This document shows positions 1 to 11,291 of a stretch of 47,505 bases of DNA, piece after piece (position 1 is the first letter of the stretch; the number at the start of each line of letters is the position of its first letter). Made by a program: the position numbers and the translations under genes. Origin of the DNA: Glomus cerebriforme (taxonomy: Eukaryota; Glomeromycota; Glomeromycetes; Glomerales; Glomeraceae); contig QKYT01000245.1 in NCBI GenBank assembly GCA_003550305.1, positions 2,441 through 49,945 of the forward strand, in the 5' to 3' direction. The notes under the pieces are model-generated. The model had not been told where the DNA came from. It did not search any database and was given only the letters and a program-made list of their open reading frames with translations.

Positions 1-1081
1 TTAATAAAAATTTTTAAATCACAAATAAATGATCCATCAAATTTAAGTAAAAGGAAGTCCAGTAACATAATTTTATATTTGTAAAATTAGTTTTTAATTT
101 ATATTTCTGGCGAGAGAGATTCCTTCGTTTTTTTATTTCATATATAAAATGATATATATAATTATCCCTGATCGACATTAATTAAAATTACCAAATTTCT
201 CCGATTGTTATACGGATCACGAATTAAATATATAAAATTAGTTTAATAATTAATACATAAATAATTTAAGAACGAGATATCACCTTTTTTTTTGTGAATT
301 ATTTCTTCTTTCTCCTTCTTAAATATTCATATATTCACTATTGATTTCCTTATCAATTGTAACTAAAAAAGTATAATATTTAATTTTTATTTTGTATGAA
401 TTATTATTTTTAAAATAAAATTATTTGATAAATAAATGTAAATTAATTCTTACTACCTGGTTTTTTTCATGACCCTTTCTCAAATAATTCAAAGTATAAT
501 TTTCTGTTTTATGTATCATGACCTTTATTATCCCCCAACCTATACGCTACTTAGTCCTAAAAAAATATTAATACATAAATAATAATGTATTAAAATAATA
601 CAGATATATTTACCAAATGCTCTCATAATAAATTTTTCCATTTCATTTTTATTTGCAATTCCATATATCTAGTGCCAAAATATTCATTAATTTTCTTTAC
701 GATACTCTTCCAAAATCCAGCTTGATTTCAACTTGCTAAGCTCCAAAATTCATCATTCCTGTTCATTCTTTGGTCAAGCAAGTATTCACATTATTCATCT
801 GTCCAAATTGTTCTAATTTAATTATAATAATTTACTGTACAAGGTTGAGAAATTCAGACGCAAAGCATTATATTATTTATTATTCTGAAAAAATGGAAAA
901 TAATTTTGAAATATTTTAGATATCTTATCTTTTTTTATAAATATAATCCTTATATTAAATTTGCACTTACACAATTATGAATGAATGAATCATATTCAAA
1001 CTACTAATGCAATTAATCGAATGAGTAATTAACTAATAAATAATAATTTGGTAATGATTATATAATAAAATCTAATAACAA
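1..1081. other. AT-rich intergenic stretch, no gene seen
   Basis: No reading frame of useful length and no RNA gene was recognised. The DNA is strongly AT-rich with short homopolymers. Towards the right end it runs into short direct repeats of a TGGATTGAAA-like motif (about 1105-1215). Confidence 0.6.
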
Positions 1082-1836
1082 CAGATGTGAGTATGTAACA
1101 AATTATTGGATTGAAATTGGATTGAGTTTGGATTAAATAAAAATCAATAATTTTTATATTAATTACTAATAAAAATTTGAATGTTTTGAAAATGGATTGA
1201 AAATGGATTGAAAATTTTGATTATCACCCCAGTCATAACATTTAGTATATAATACTAATTTAGAAATAATAGACAATTTAAAAATTCACGGTACACTAAT
1301 TAATCAAGAAATCTTGATGCAAGTTCTAAGACATCATAATTCTCTACTAGTTCTTCTTTAGGAATATTATTGTTATTATTATCATCATTATCATCAATAT
1401 TATCATCATTTTCTTCATCATTACTATCTTCCAGATTTCTGATAAATGGAACTTTATCTACATCAAATATCTTCTCTAATATTAATACTAACACTATATG
1501 ATTTGGAATTTGATTAGGCTCTATTAATATTCTTTCAGGTTCACTATCCTTGAAATTTTCTTCAAGGTTATCCAAAAATTTGTCAACCATAACTTTTAAT
1601 TCATCTTTAGAATATTTTGAACTCACATATTTTAATTTATCATTTGCTTTTAAAATATAATATGATTGAATCTTAGCTATAGATTCAACTTTTGATGTTT
1701 GTAAGCTAAGTCTTCTCTTGCCATAGAACCATCTGAGAATCAAGAATACTCCCTTACAACTAGTGCTGTGAAGTATAACAGATAGAACATAAAGAGCAAG
1801 TTCTTGCAAATAATTGCTAGTATCATTAATGACAAG

Positions 1837-2999
1837 TAGTGTTGTTAATGGTTTGGCTTAGTTTGGCTTGAAGCCTAAGCCAAGCCAAGCTGATAAAAAA
1901 TCAAGCCAAGCCAAGCCGAACCATATCGGCTTGAAGGTTCATGTTAAATCAAACCAAGCCAAGTCGTGAAGCTGATGGAACTGATGGAACTGATAGAGCT
2001 GATGGAGCTAATGGTATGAAGTCGATAGAACTGATGAAGCCGATGAGCAATATCTAATAAAAACGTAAAAAAAATGCCAAAATGGCATTTTTTCATAAAA
2101 TAATATGAAAACTGCCATTTCGGCGCAGTTATTCATGAAAAAATACACCGAAACAGCATTTTTTCATAAAATAATATGAAAACTGCTATTTCAGCACAGT
2201 TATTCATGAAAAAATGTGCCAAAATAGCATTTTTTTATAAAATAATATGAAAACTGCCATTTTGGCGCAGTTATTCATAAAAAATGTGCCAAAATAGCAT
2301 TTTTTTCATAAAATAATATGAAAACTGCTATTTCGGCACAGTTATTTATGAAAAAAATATACCGAAACTGCATTTTTTTATAAAATAATATGAAAACTGC
2401 TATTTCAGCGCAGTTATTCATGAAAAAATGCGCCAAAACTGCATTTTTTCATAAAATAATATGAAAACTGCTATTTTAGTGCAGTTATTCATGAAAAAAT
2501 ACACCGAAATGGCATTTTTTCATAAAATAATATGAAAATTGCCATTTCGGCACGGTTATTCATGAAAAATGTGCTGAAATGGCATTTTTTCATAAAATAA
2601 TATGAAAACTGCCGTTTTGACGCAGTTATTCATGAAAAAAATACACTGAACCCACATTTTTTCATAAAATAATATGAAAACTGCCATTTCAGTGCAGTTA
2701 TTCATGAAAAAATGTGCCAAAACTGCATTTTTTTCATAAAATAATATGAAAACTGCCATTTCGCTGCAATTATTCATGAAAAAATGTGCCAAAATGGCAT
2801 TTTTTTTATTATAAAATTGTTATTTCCCATCGGCTCCATCGGCTTCCATCAGCTAGCCACGGCTCAAGTCAAACTAAACTGCAACTTGATATTCTCAAGC
2901 CGAGCTGAGCTGAATCAGCTTCTGTTCTAAAGCCAAGCCGAATCAGCTCCATCGGCTTGGTTCGGCTTGGTTCAGCTCAGCTTGGACTTAATAACACTA
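1837..2999. mobile_element. Non-autonomous hAT-type element inserted in the hAT pseudogene
   Basis: The element is 1163 bp. Its ends are inverted: TAGTGTTGTTAA on the left and the complement of TAGTGTTATTAA on the right, fitting the hAT terminal pattern YARNG. It is flanked by 8-bp duplications ATGACAAG (1829-1836) and ATGGCAAG (3000-3007), 7 of 8 identical; 8 bp is the usual hAT duplication length. About 200 bp at each end is packed with AAGCCAAGCC/GGCTTGG motifs, likely transposase-binding sites, and the centre is a 71-bp tandem array. It encodes no transposase. Removing it together with one duplication brings the two halves of the host transposase into the same frame. Confidence 0.85.
2075..2815. 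repeat. 70-71 bp tandem repeat, about 10 copies, palindrome-rich
   Basis: Units begin at about 2075, 2148, 2219 and 2289 and continue to about 2815, with spacing 70-71. Each unit holds a palindrome of the TGCCAAAATGGCA type, a TTCATGAA palindrome and the pair GAAAACTGC/GCAGTTATTC, so each copy could fold into hairpins. Variation is mostly C/T and G/A changes inside the palindromes. The short reading frame across it (2556-2792) is a by-product of the repeat and not a gene. Confidence 0.9.
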
Positions 3000-5033
3000 A
3001 TGGCAAGTCACCATAATATAGAAGTTTCATCCAAATTTCTAATTACTTCATTATAAGGTTCTTGTCTAAGTTTATATTTACGCATTTGAGAGAGAAGCTT
3101 TTTGCATGATTTTTGGTTATTTTCTATCTTTTTCCAAATATTACTAGCGGCTGAAGCAATTAAAGAATATTTTTCACTTAATAACCCTTGTGCTATGAAA
3201 ATAATTATCATTATTAGCTGTTATTTGTTATTACATAAATAAAAAATATATATATATATATTTTATATACCTCAAAATCTTGGATGTAAAAAGTAAGCTA
3301 ACAGATATAAAGAAATATCAAATTTCTCCTATCTTTTGTTAAATACCTGTATTGCATATTTCTGAAATGATACTAAATTACTTGAATTGAAATTTTTGAT
3401 TTTGTGAGCCAAATGAATCATTTGGATAAATGCATTGGCCAAATTAGTTTGGTTTTCTTCAAGCATTAATATTGCATTTTTGATAGGTCAGAGTAGTTTA
3501 GCTAAAGTATTAACTTTATCATAAAAATCAGTTCTTTTAAGAATTTTTTTTAACAGTAGAATTAGCAATTTCCTCAGAATGATTAGTTATTACCTAAATA
3601 ATAAAGTTAATACTTAGTTAAATATATATCTTAAATAAATTAAAAATATAATAAATATTACTTTATTAAGAATCCATCTCATTCTAACAATTGAATAAAT
3701 TGCCTTATATATGGATGTTCATTTTGTTTTAATAAAAGTTTTCAATCTACTACCTTCAATTTTTAGAATCTTTGCATATTCAGTTAATAAATTGTTGCAA
3801 ATATGTGATGCTTTAAAATAATTAGTAAAACTATTACAAGCAATTAAAATTTTAGAAGCTGTTTCGTGATCTATTAAAATTAATATATTATTTAATATGA
3901 TGAATTCTTTTATTGTGATACTAAGAGAGTGCTAAAAGATTATGAATTAACTAATTAAAAGAAAAATTAATAAAATATTACCCAAAATTGATTTCGTGAT
4001 TAGATTTATAAAATAAGCGATACATCTCAAATTTAATATCGAGGGATACTCCTTAGAAATAATTTCTCAAGCTAATTGAATATTTAATGCATTGTCAGTG
4101 ACAACTGCACTAAACTTTTTTGCCCCAATCTTTTCTATAATCTTTTTTATTTCAGACATGAGAAATTCTCCAGTATGATGAGATGAAGAAAAATCCTGAA
4201 GACAATAAAGATATTGCTAATTGGAAGGAGTTAATATGACAAAATTATATATGGAAAGAGTACTTGCACTAGTTCAGTCATTCAAGGCTAATAAATAATA
4301 ATAAATTTATTATTATAATGCTAGTGGATTTATATAATGAAAAGTTAAAATAATTACCAAGCGTTAAGTTTTTGGAATGCTCTAATTCTTTATTAATAGT
4401 TTGATTAACTCGTGAAGTTTCTTGATTAAGAAGAAACTCTGAAAGTACCTTTCACGAAGGAGAACAATAATTTGAATATAATTGATATAACAATTCATAA
4501 AAAAATGAATTATCGATTACAGCAAATAGTATTTTACAACAAACAAAAACTCAAATAAGTATTCGATCAATAATTGCTGCTTTGTTTGGTAGTAATTCTT
4601 AATTCTCATAATAATCTTTAATCTCAGATTGAACTTAATAAAATAATTAAAAAAAATAATTAACTTAAAAGTTAAAACATGGATACAATCATACAATTAA
4701 TAATTAATATAATTAATTATACCATTAGAACTTCTCCAAGATTTGAATAATATATGAATAGGTAGGATTTGAGTTTACTTATTGAACATAGAAAATTTTT
4801 ACCCCTAGTAAGATTTTTTTTGCTTATTTAAAGAGTTAAATTTAAAATAGTCAGTATTTTATATGTGTAGTAAGACATATAAATTTGACTCAGTAATGTG
4901 TTTGTATAGCAGAAACTTATTTTGGAATATATGAAATATGTTGTATGATATCAAATATTTTAAAAATATACTCCTTAAAATTAAAGACATGTAAACAAAA
5001 TTAACATGTAAATTTAATATGTGATAGTGTAAC

Positions 5034-5662
5034 CAGAGCTGAAAATAGAAATAAAATTTTACCGGCTAGAGATCCAGAAAAAAAAAATTTTACCAGATTT
5101 TTTCCCAGAGTACAAAAAAAAACTAAATTCTTCATTTACATTCTCCATTCCATATTTGTATAGCTCTAGTAAAATCAAATTCAAATAAACTTTTTTTGAT
5201 GCATCATAAATCAGCCAGTTATAAATTTCTAACCATTCTTTATGAAAAATTCCAGTCTTCTTTTTCGCTAAAAAAATATACTTTTTTCTTTTTAAATTTA
5301 AATTTTTTTGTGTTGTGTATCTATTAATATTTGGTAATTCAACATGAGTTTCTTCTAAATCTGAATCAAAATCACTAAATTCAATATCAATATCTTCACT
5401 AAGAACTTTTGTTTTGAAATATTGTTTAATAAACATTTTATGATGTGAAATAACAAAATGAAAAAAAAAGACAAAAAATTAGATTACAGTATCAAATGAT
5501 CATTTTATTAAAATATGTGCCGATATACTCAAAATTTTGCCAGACAAAAATCCGTTAATCTTAAATATTTTCTGGAAAAAAATCTGGAACAAAAATTTTT
5601 TATCGGTGTTCCTTCAAAAATTCTGGTTTTTGCCAGAATTTACAGTACTATTTTCAGCCCTG
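5034..5662 (-). mobile_element. 629-bp hAT deletion derivative keeping part of a transposase N-terminus
   Basis: The termini are CAGAGCTGAAAATAG on the left and the complement of CAGGGCTGAAAATAG on the right, again hAT-like (CAGRG). The flanking 8-bp duplications are AGTGTAAC (5026-5033) and GGTGTAAC (5663-5670), 7 of 8 identical. Inside, an ATG-started minus-strand frame (5059-5436, 125 codons) contains FHKEWLEIYNWLIYDASKK. This resembles the segment just before the TTF-type zinc finger of hAT transposases (pattern F..W...Y.WL.YD). The zinc-binding cysteines and all downstream domains are gone. I read it as an internally deleted, non-autonomous copy of a hAT family different from the surrounding pseudogene. 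Confidence 0.78.
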
Positions 5663-5718
5663 GGTGTAACAAAATGTAATCTATTTTATATGTAACAGTG
5701 TAACAACTACACTAGCTA

Positions 5719-5950
5719 GTATTACCCAAAAAAAAGCACTGATTACATGATATTACTAATTAAATATGCACAAGCATATATGTGAAATACTTGTAACAAA
5801 TAGGGCATGACAAATAATTTTTTTCACACAAAAAAATTCTCTGTCTCTGAAATAAATATAAAAAATGGAAACATGTGAAATCATGTAAAGTGTGACATTA
5901 AACATCACCAGTTTTATGATCACGTAACTAGTGTTTTTTTGGGGTAATGC
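5719..5950. mobile_element. Tc1/mariner-like MITE, 232 bp
   Basis: Inverted termini of about 33 bp start GTATTACCC on the left and GCATTACCCC on the right and continue through a CACTxxTTACxTGAT core. They are flanked by TA dinucleotides (5717-5718 and 5951-5952), the target duplication typical of Tc1/mariner elements. There is no coding capacity. The interior shares an AATAAATA-AAAAATG...GTGTGACA block with the element at 9575-9926, so the two belong to related families. Confidence 0.75.
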
Positions 5951-6239
5951 TAGGGAAGATCAGTATAATAAAAATTAATTTATTTTTATATATGATTGTG
6001 CAATGAAATTATATATGATCATATAACAAACTTTTACGTGACAAAATCTAAAATGTATATGTATTTGCATAATACCAAAAATGATATATAGAAGTTGAAA
6101 GTGTTTTTCTTTTTCCAAATTTTTGTTTTTACAATACTATTTCTACATCAATCATTAAAAGTTGCATCTATTTTACTTAGTAAAGTTTTTACAATTTTTG
6201 ATATTTTTTTTATAGTAAAATTTGATATTTTTTAACTGT

Positions 6240-6685
6240 TATATACAGTACTTTTAAAATTTGAATATTATATTTTAATTAATCTCAAAAAATAGGTTAT
6301 GAATGCTAATTTTAAGTTTAATATAAAGAAACTGCTAAAATACAAAATCAGATGGAATACAAAAATTAATTATGAGTTTTAACTATCTGTTATATATTTT
6401 GAAATTTGAATATTATGTATAATTATATTTGCTCTACAACTTTACTTAATCTCAAAAAGTAGGTTTTGAATGCCGATTTTGAGTTTAATATAGAGAAACT
6501 ACTAAAAATACAAAATTAGAGTACGAAAGTTAATTGTAAACCTTAACTATTTGTTATATACTTTTGAAATTTAAGTATTACATACAATTTTATTTGCTCT
6601 ACAACTTCACTTAATCTTATAAAATAGGTTTTGAATGCCGATTTTGAGTTTAATATAGAGAAACCACAAATTTTACTTAATATAT
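6240..6685. repeat. Tandem repeat of about 165 bp, 2.7 copies
   Basis: Three successive units start near 6240, 6391 and 6556. They share the markers TGAATATTA, ATTTGCTCTACAACTT, AATAGGTTTTGAATGCCGA and GAGTTTAATATAGAGAAAC. The last two units are closest to each other and the first is more diverged and lacks the GCTCTACAAC part. The array lies in the material that separates the zinc-finger and core parts of the hAT pseudogene. Confidence 0.75.
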
Positions 6686-7139
6686 ATAAGTCACAAAACA
6701 GTTTGCTTAGTAGAGCCAAATTTTCTTACAGTAAGTCATAATGAGAGTTTGCTTAGTAGAGTTGAAAATAGTTTACTTATTGATCATAATAAATTTTGAA
6801 ATTTTCATCTGACCTATACATAGATTGTTCGGGATCTTACTTCTCCTTTTTTTATTAGAAATTATTGATTGACTTGATTCTTATAAGGCAATAGAAGCCC
6901 TTTCATCTTCTAAGGAGTCCTTTGCAGTAAGATATTTAAGCCAGTAATTTTGAATATCTTCAGAACAGTCAGCATACTCGTTAGCAAAATGAGATTATAA
7001 CATATTTACATATGTGTGTGGCTATTTTTTATGGCATAACTTGCATTCTCCAAAAAAATGACCTGAAAATTTTAATGAAACTTGCATAAAATATTTTCAG
7101 ACTTTATCCTGTTTGTAACCCTTTTATCTTTAGAATTTT

Positions 7140-7385
7140 GTTTAATTATAATAGGATAAAAAAAAACAAAATTGATAAACTGTACATTTTGTATAACATA
7201 AATGAAACTATTTATATATTTAATTACTTAATTTTAATTGGCTAATTTTAATTTAGTATTTTAGCATGAATTTCAGATTTCGGCATGAATTTCAGATTTT
7301 AGAATTTTGGATTTTAAAAATATTTCAGATTTTAGTTTCAGAATTTTGGCAAATCTGAAATATTTCAGTTTTGGGATCAGGCTTA
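7140..7385. repeat. End of an inverted-repeat element of the TTTCAGATTT family
   Basis: From about 7260 the strand is built of TTTCAGATTTxGG and TTTCAGAATTTTGGC motifs. It matches the terminal region of the element at 8131-8732 (shared ATTTGCCAAAATTCTGAAAC in complement). It abuts the start of the LINE-like copy at 7386. I could not locate a partner end to the left, so this is probably a truncated or diverged copy. Confidence 0.45.
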
Positions 7386-9090
7386 ATTCTTACACTGTCC
7401 ATTTCAATAGTAATCCTTCACAATAGGCTAATTTCTCACAGCACCACCAGATATTCTCCTAAGAATCAAATCGACTGCTTACTAAAGAGTGAATTTGCAC
7501 TTATGTACTATGACTATCCAGTTTGTCTCTATTAAAAAATCTTTATCCTTGATATATCTATTACAAAAAACAATATTTAACAATACAACTACTCTCCAAG
7601 ATCCTATGTTAATATAAATTAACCCTGTACCTATATCTTTCAGCCCTTTTTAACTTTTTTTATATTTTTTAAAATACAACTACTTATGACATCACCTTTA
7701 GGGGCAAAATTAGGAATCATCGCTGTGAAACTAAAACTAAGAGAATATGTTACAACAAGAGAACTAATTATCAACAGATGATCAGCTGTCAATCAAATTT
7801 TTAGGTACCTTTCCATCTCCCGTCAGAAATCCAAAAACAAAAATGAGTATTAAGAAAAATTAGTGCAAGACCAACACAAATTTTTTCTCCATTAAAGAAT
7901 ACAGATTTTTGGCCAGTTCAGTTATTTGTTCTCACGAGCTCTGAAAACTTGATATTCTACTACCTTTTCACTATCAAAAATGAAATTATAAATTATTAAA
8001 AAGGGATTTATCCACCAAACTTAAACGCCAAAAAAAGCTTTTTTCTACTGCGTCAAGTTCATGCTTTAACTCTGCAAAAAGTATAATACTTCTAAAGAAA
8101 CTTCATGCTAGGCTTGCTCCTAGGTAAGTCTGGCTCTGAAATCAAAATATTTTGGATTTGCCAAAATTCTGAAACCATAATCCAAAATATTTTTGAAAGC
8201 TGAAATTCCAAAATGCTGAAATTAAGCCGAAATGCCAATATTCTAATTGGCTGGCATTATGGAAATTTCAGCTAGAATTATTAAATTTCTTAAAAAGGAA
8301 ATTTTATATTACATAATTGGTAAAAACGATTTTTACCAAATTTGATTTTTTGTGAAATGGATATCACCTAAAAAGAAAATGATCTATATGTGGGCTTAAT
8401 CTGATAATTTTTCAGCATTTTGACCTGATTTTGGATTTAGTAATTCTGACTGATAATAATCACGTGATTTTTACTGTTTGCTAATTATTTAATATAAATA
8501 AAAATTTTAGCAATAAATATCTTGACAACCAGTGATTATGGAAAGATGATCTTATTACCATTAGACTTGTCTAATCGAAAGGAATCCAATTAACTATAAA
8601 TTATCTTTCTAGAATTAATAAATGGTGAGATAAAATTTTTATTATTTCAGCCAATCAGAATTTTGGAATAATTTCAGATTTCGGTTTCAGAATTTCAGAT
8701 TTCAGATTTTGGGTAAATTAATTTTGGAGCCATCCTTCCACTAAGAGCAGTCCAACCTATCCGTCTTGTACATGTAAAGAGTACCTTAGAATACCAAACA
8801 GCCTCTCGGGTATCAACTTAAAAAAAGATGTAGGTGACTGAAAGTTATCTTGAACCTGATTTGTGAATATACCAGAGATTATAGTCCAAACTTTCTAAAC
8901 CTTTCTAGTTAACTCCAGCAGCATAAAGCAACTTTCCTAAGACTAAAAGACCATTTTCTTAGAATAAACTGGCAAAAAGAGCAACTTTTCTTTCCAAAAC
9001 ATCTTTAGAGAAATGGACATAGAAATCAGCAAGAAGAGTTGCCCTTAAATTGTTTATTATAAAGTTTTTGTATATTATATATTTAAAACT
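7386..9090. mobile_element. LINE-like dispersed repeat, copy 1 (interrupted, decayed)
   Basis: This stretch is collinear with 13070-17430 once the insertions in each are ignored. Paired blocks include 7386-7640 with 13070-13286, 7690-7830 with 14550-14660, 8041-8120 with 14870-14950, and 8740-9060 with 14960-15280. In the last pair the complement strand keeps matching protein-like blocks in both copies (TDFYxxFSxDV and DNFQSxTSxFKLI types, across changing frames), suggesting coding ancestry. Calling it LINE-like rests on a YKYLGFLIS motif in copy 2 and is tentative. It is interrupted at 8131-8732. No intact frame remains. Confidence 0.55.
8131..8732. mobile_element. 602-bp inverted-repeat element inside LINE-like copy 1
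   Basis: It starts TGGCTCTGAAATC and ends with the complement of TGGCTCCAAAATT. The similarity of the two inverted ends continues for about 50 bp through CCAAAATTCTGAAACC-type motifs. The equivalent position in copy 2 (about 14950-14965) lacks it, supporting insertion. A clean target-site duplication was not found, so the superfamily is left open. There is no coding capacity. Confidence 0.65.
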
Positions 9091-9572
9091 GTATTATATA
9101 AATTAAAAAATAATGAATAAAAAATAATAAAATAAATAAAAAAAATATTAAATATTTTGCTTTGATGATTGTAATAGTATAATTCCTAAAACAAAAAAGC
9201 TACCTATTATATAATTTAGTAAATCAAAAAAATCTGCTTTGTAAATTAAAAAAATATATATTTACTACTTCATGATTTATATTGTATTACAAACTCTAAT
9301 ATTAGTTGGTAAATCAAAAAAGTTCAATTTATAAATCAAAAATAATATATTTGCATTTTATAGTAATAAAAAATTATTGGTTAATATTTTATATAGTTAT
9401 AATATTAAAACTATTAATTCTTTTACTAATTTTTAAAATATAAGAAAAATTTAAAAATTTAAAAATATTTTATTAAATTTTAAAATATAAATTTAATTAT
9501 AATTCTAATATTTTTTTTAATTTTAAAAAATATTTTTTTTTTACATATTAATCTTAAGGCGATTTCTATTTG
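9091..9572. other. Very AT-rich spacer without genes
   Basis: Poly-A/T runs dominate. A GTAAATCAAAAAA motif occurs twice (about 9222 and 9310) in loosely repeated context. No coding signal. Confidence 0.55.
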
Positions 9573-9574
9573 TA

Positions 9575-9926
9575 CATGGGGTGTCTGAACATAGGGTCAT
9601 AATTTCAGTTGGAATTAAATGATCTGCAATAAAATTGCCTTTTATGATTTTTATGTAACCCAAAATTTTATTTTTGAGAGAAATAAAATTGCCTTTTTTG
9701 GATTATATAATGTAGTCCAATATTCAAAAAAAAGGATATTCTGGCCGACATTATGAAATCTGGCCAAAATTAGAAATGTAATGAATAAGATGTGATGAAT
9801 ATGATTTCACATCTTGAAAAAATTCGTCCCTAGAATAAATAGAAAAAATGAAAACAAAAGGTGTGACACAGGGTGATAAATTATCATATAGTAAAAATCA
9901 CGTGATCCATATTCAGACACCCCATA
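9575..9926. mobile_element. Tc1/mariner-like MITE, 352 bp
   Basis: The termini are CATGGGGTGTCTGAACATAG on the left and the complement of TATGGGGTGTCTGAATATGG on the right, giving about 25 bp of near-perfect inverted repeat. TA flanks both ends (9573-9574 and 9927-9928). The subterminal part has a TCACGTGAT palindrome. The interior block near 9835-9880 resembles that of the MITE at 5719-5950. There is no coding frame. Confidence 0.78.
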
Positions 9927-10222
9927 TAAACTTAGAAATTTTCTAATCTTATATAATTGCAGCTGTAATATAATAATATTTAAATTATAGTTAATTATCT
10001 TTAATAATTTAAAATTGATTATATATTAGTTTAATTAAATTAGTATTTTAAATTTTAAATAATATATTAATAATAAGATTTTTAAACAGATTTATTATTC
10101 TGACTTAAAGTAATAGCATTATATAAGTAATTATCTTAATTTAAAATATATAAGAAAGTTTACTACTAAAAACTGATTATATTTAAAAAAACAAAACTGT
10201 TTAATAAATAGAATTAATTTTA

Positions 10223-11291
10223 CATTTACCTCTGGTGAATTTCACCATGATTTACATTATGCATAAATTTTAAAAATAATTAATTAGGGGACCATTTTTG
10301 GTTAATAATTTTTACCTGGTTTGATTGTTTTTTTCTTTTTCTTTTTTATATTTTTTTTTGTTTNTTTNTTTTTATTATTTTGTAAGTAATAGTAGTATTA
10401 TGCTATTGTTTTTAATGTCTTAATGTCTTGTAAGTAATAGTGGTTTGTAATAGTTATATTCTTTGGTTTTTTCATATAGTAGCATTTTTTCATTTTTAAC
10501 TCTTGATATTTTAACTAACCTTAACAATTTCAAACTCTGACATTTCAAACTCCGATGTGTACTCTGACTATAATTTCAAACTCCAACATTCAAACTCTGA
10601 TGCGAACTCTAACTATAATTTCAAAACTCTGACATTTCAAACTCTGATGCATACTCTAACTCTATAATTTCAAACTTTGACATTTCAAACTCCGATGCGT
10701 ACTCTGACTCTATAATTTCAAACTCCAACATTTCAAACTCTGACGTGAACTCTGACTTTAAATAATTTCAAACTCCGACATTTTAAACTCTGATGCGACT
10801 CTGACTTTTTAATAATTTTAAACTCTGACGTTTTAAATTCCAATGTGACTCTGACTTCTAATAATTTCAAACTCTGACATTTCAAATTCTGANNTNAACT
10901 CTGACTTTTAATAATTTCAAACTCCGATATTTCAAACTCTGATTATAATTTAAACTCTAATGTAGTAAGTGTTATATTACTAATTAAATACTAGAAGTTT
11001 TATTTTTTTCCATTATTTTAATTACATTAATTGTTTTTATTAGTAGTTTAATAGATGATTGCAAATNCTGATGTTTTTTACTTTTCTCTTTTTTTTTNTT
11101 ATTATTTGTAAATAATTGTTTCTTTTTTCTATTTTATACCATTTATTAAAAAAAATAAAAAAAAAGCATTTTTATAATAAAATCTTATATATAATTTTAT
11201 AAAATTATCAAAATTTTTTTGATAAATTAATAAATATAAAATTATATAATAAAAATCACATGATGCAGTGAATTTCACTTCTGGTGAGCGT
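10223..11291. mobile_element. Possible inverted-repeat element enclosing the minisatellite
   Basis: The left end carries GTGAATTTCACCATGAT (10235-10251). The right end, read in complement, carries GTGAAATTCACTGCATCATG (near 11258-11277). Both are preceded by a CACC/TACC-type outer segment. The inverted match is imperfect and TA flanks are offset by one base on the right, so the boundaries are approximate. Confidence 0.4.
10527..10960. repeat. Minisatellite, 46-50 bp unit, about 9 copies
   Basis: Each unit follows the pattern ATTTCAAACTCYGACATTTC, then AAACTCTGATGYG, then an ACTCTGACT core and a TATA or TTTAATA spacer. Copies differ by single changes and by one or two bases in length. The internal 10-base motif AAACTCYGAC is itself repeated, so the unit is a repeat of a repeat. 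Undetermined bases occur at 10893, 10894 and 10896 within it and at 10364, 10368, 11067 and 11098 nearby. Confidence 0.88.

Larger units (their letters stand above)
1300..7130 (-). pseudogene. Decayed hAT-superfamily transposase, interrupted by several insertions
   Basis: Fragments of one hAT transposase are read from right to left. About 7130-6820 is a degenerate BED-type zinc-finger/linker part. About 4610-4380 gives AVIDNSFFYELL and SEFLLNQETSRVN. About 4210-3990 gives SSSHHTGEFLMSEI and FSAVVTDNALNIQLA, the region typical of hAT catalytic cores. About 3900-3680 gives IEGSRLKTFI. About 3560-3330 gives NAILMLEENQTNLANAFI. 3211-3008 gives SCKKLLSQMRKYK. 1836-1300 is the C-terminal dimerisation region, with GKRRLSLQTSKVESIAKI in place. 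The SASCER-type motif has degenerated to STSCKG. Stops and frameshifts occur throughout, so it cannot encode a working transposase. The acidic, Asn-rich tail near 1370-1440 is probably drift. Fragments between about 4.8 and 6.8 kb are absent because of further insertion. Family order and spacing make the assignment firm; exact outer ends are not visible. Confidence 0.88.

Noticed and set aside
1082..1232. Possible 151-bp hAT MITE (CAGATGTGA at left, CACCCCAG at right)
   Set aside because: The inverted match is short and the TCATAACA/TAATAACA duplication is off by one base. The inside is mostly direct TGGATTGAAA repeats, so I could not settle it.
2556..2792. 78-codon minus-strand frame
   Set aside because: It is made wholly of the 71-bp repeat; the repeated residues are a by-product.
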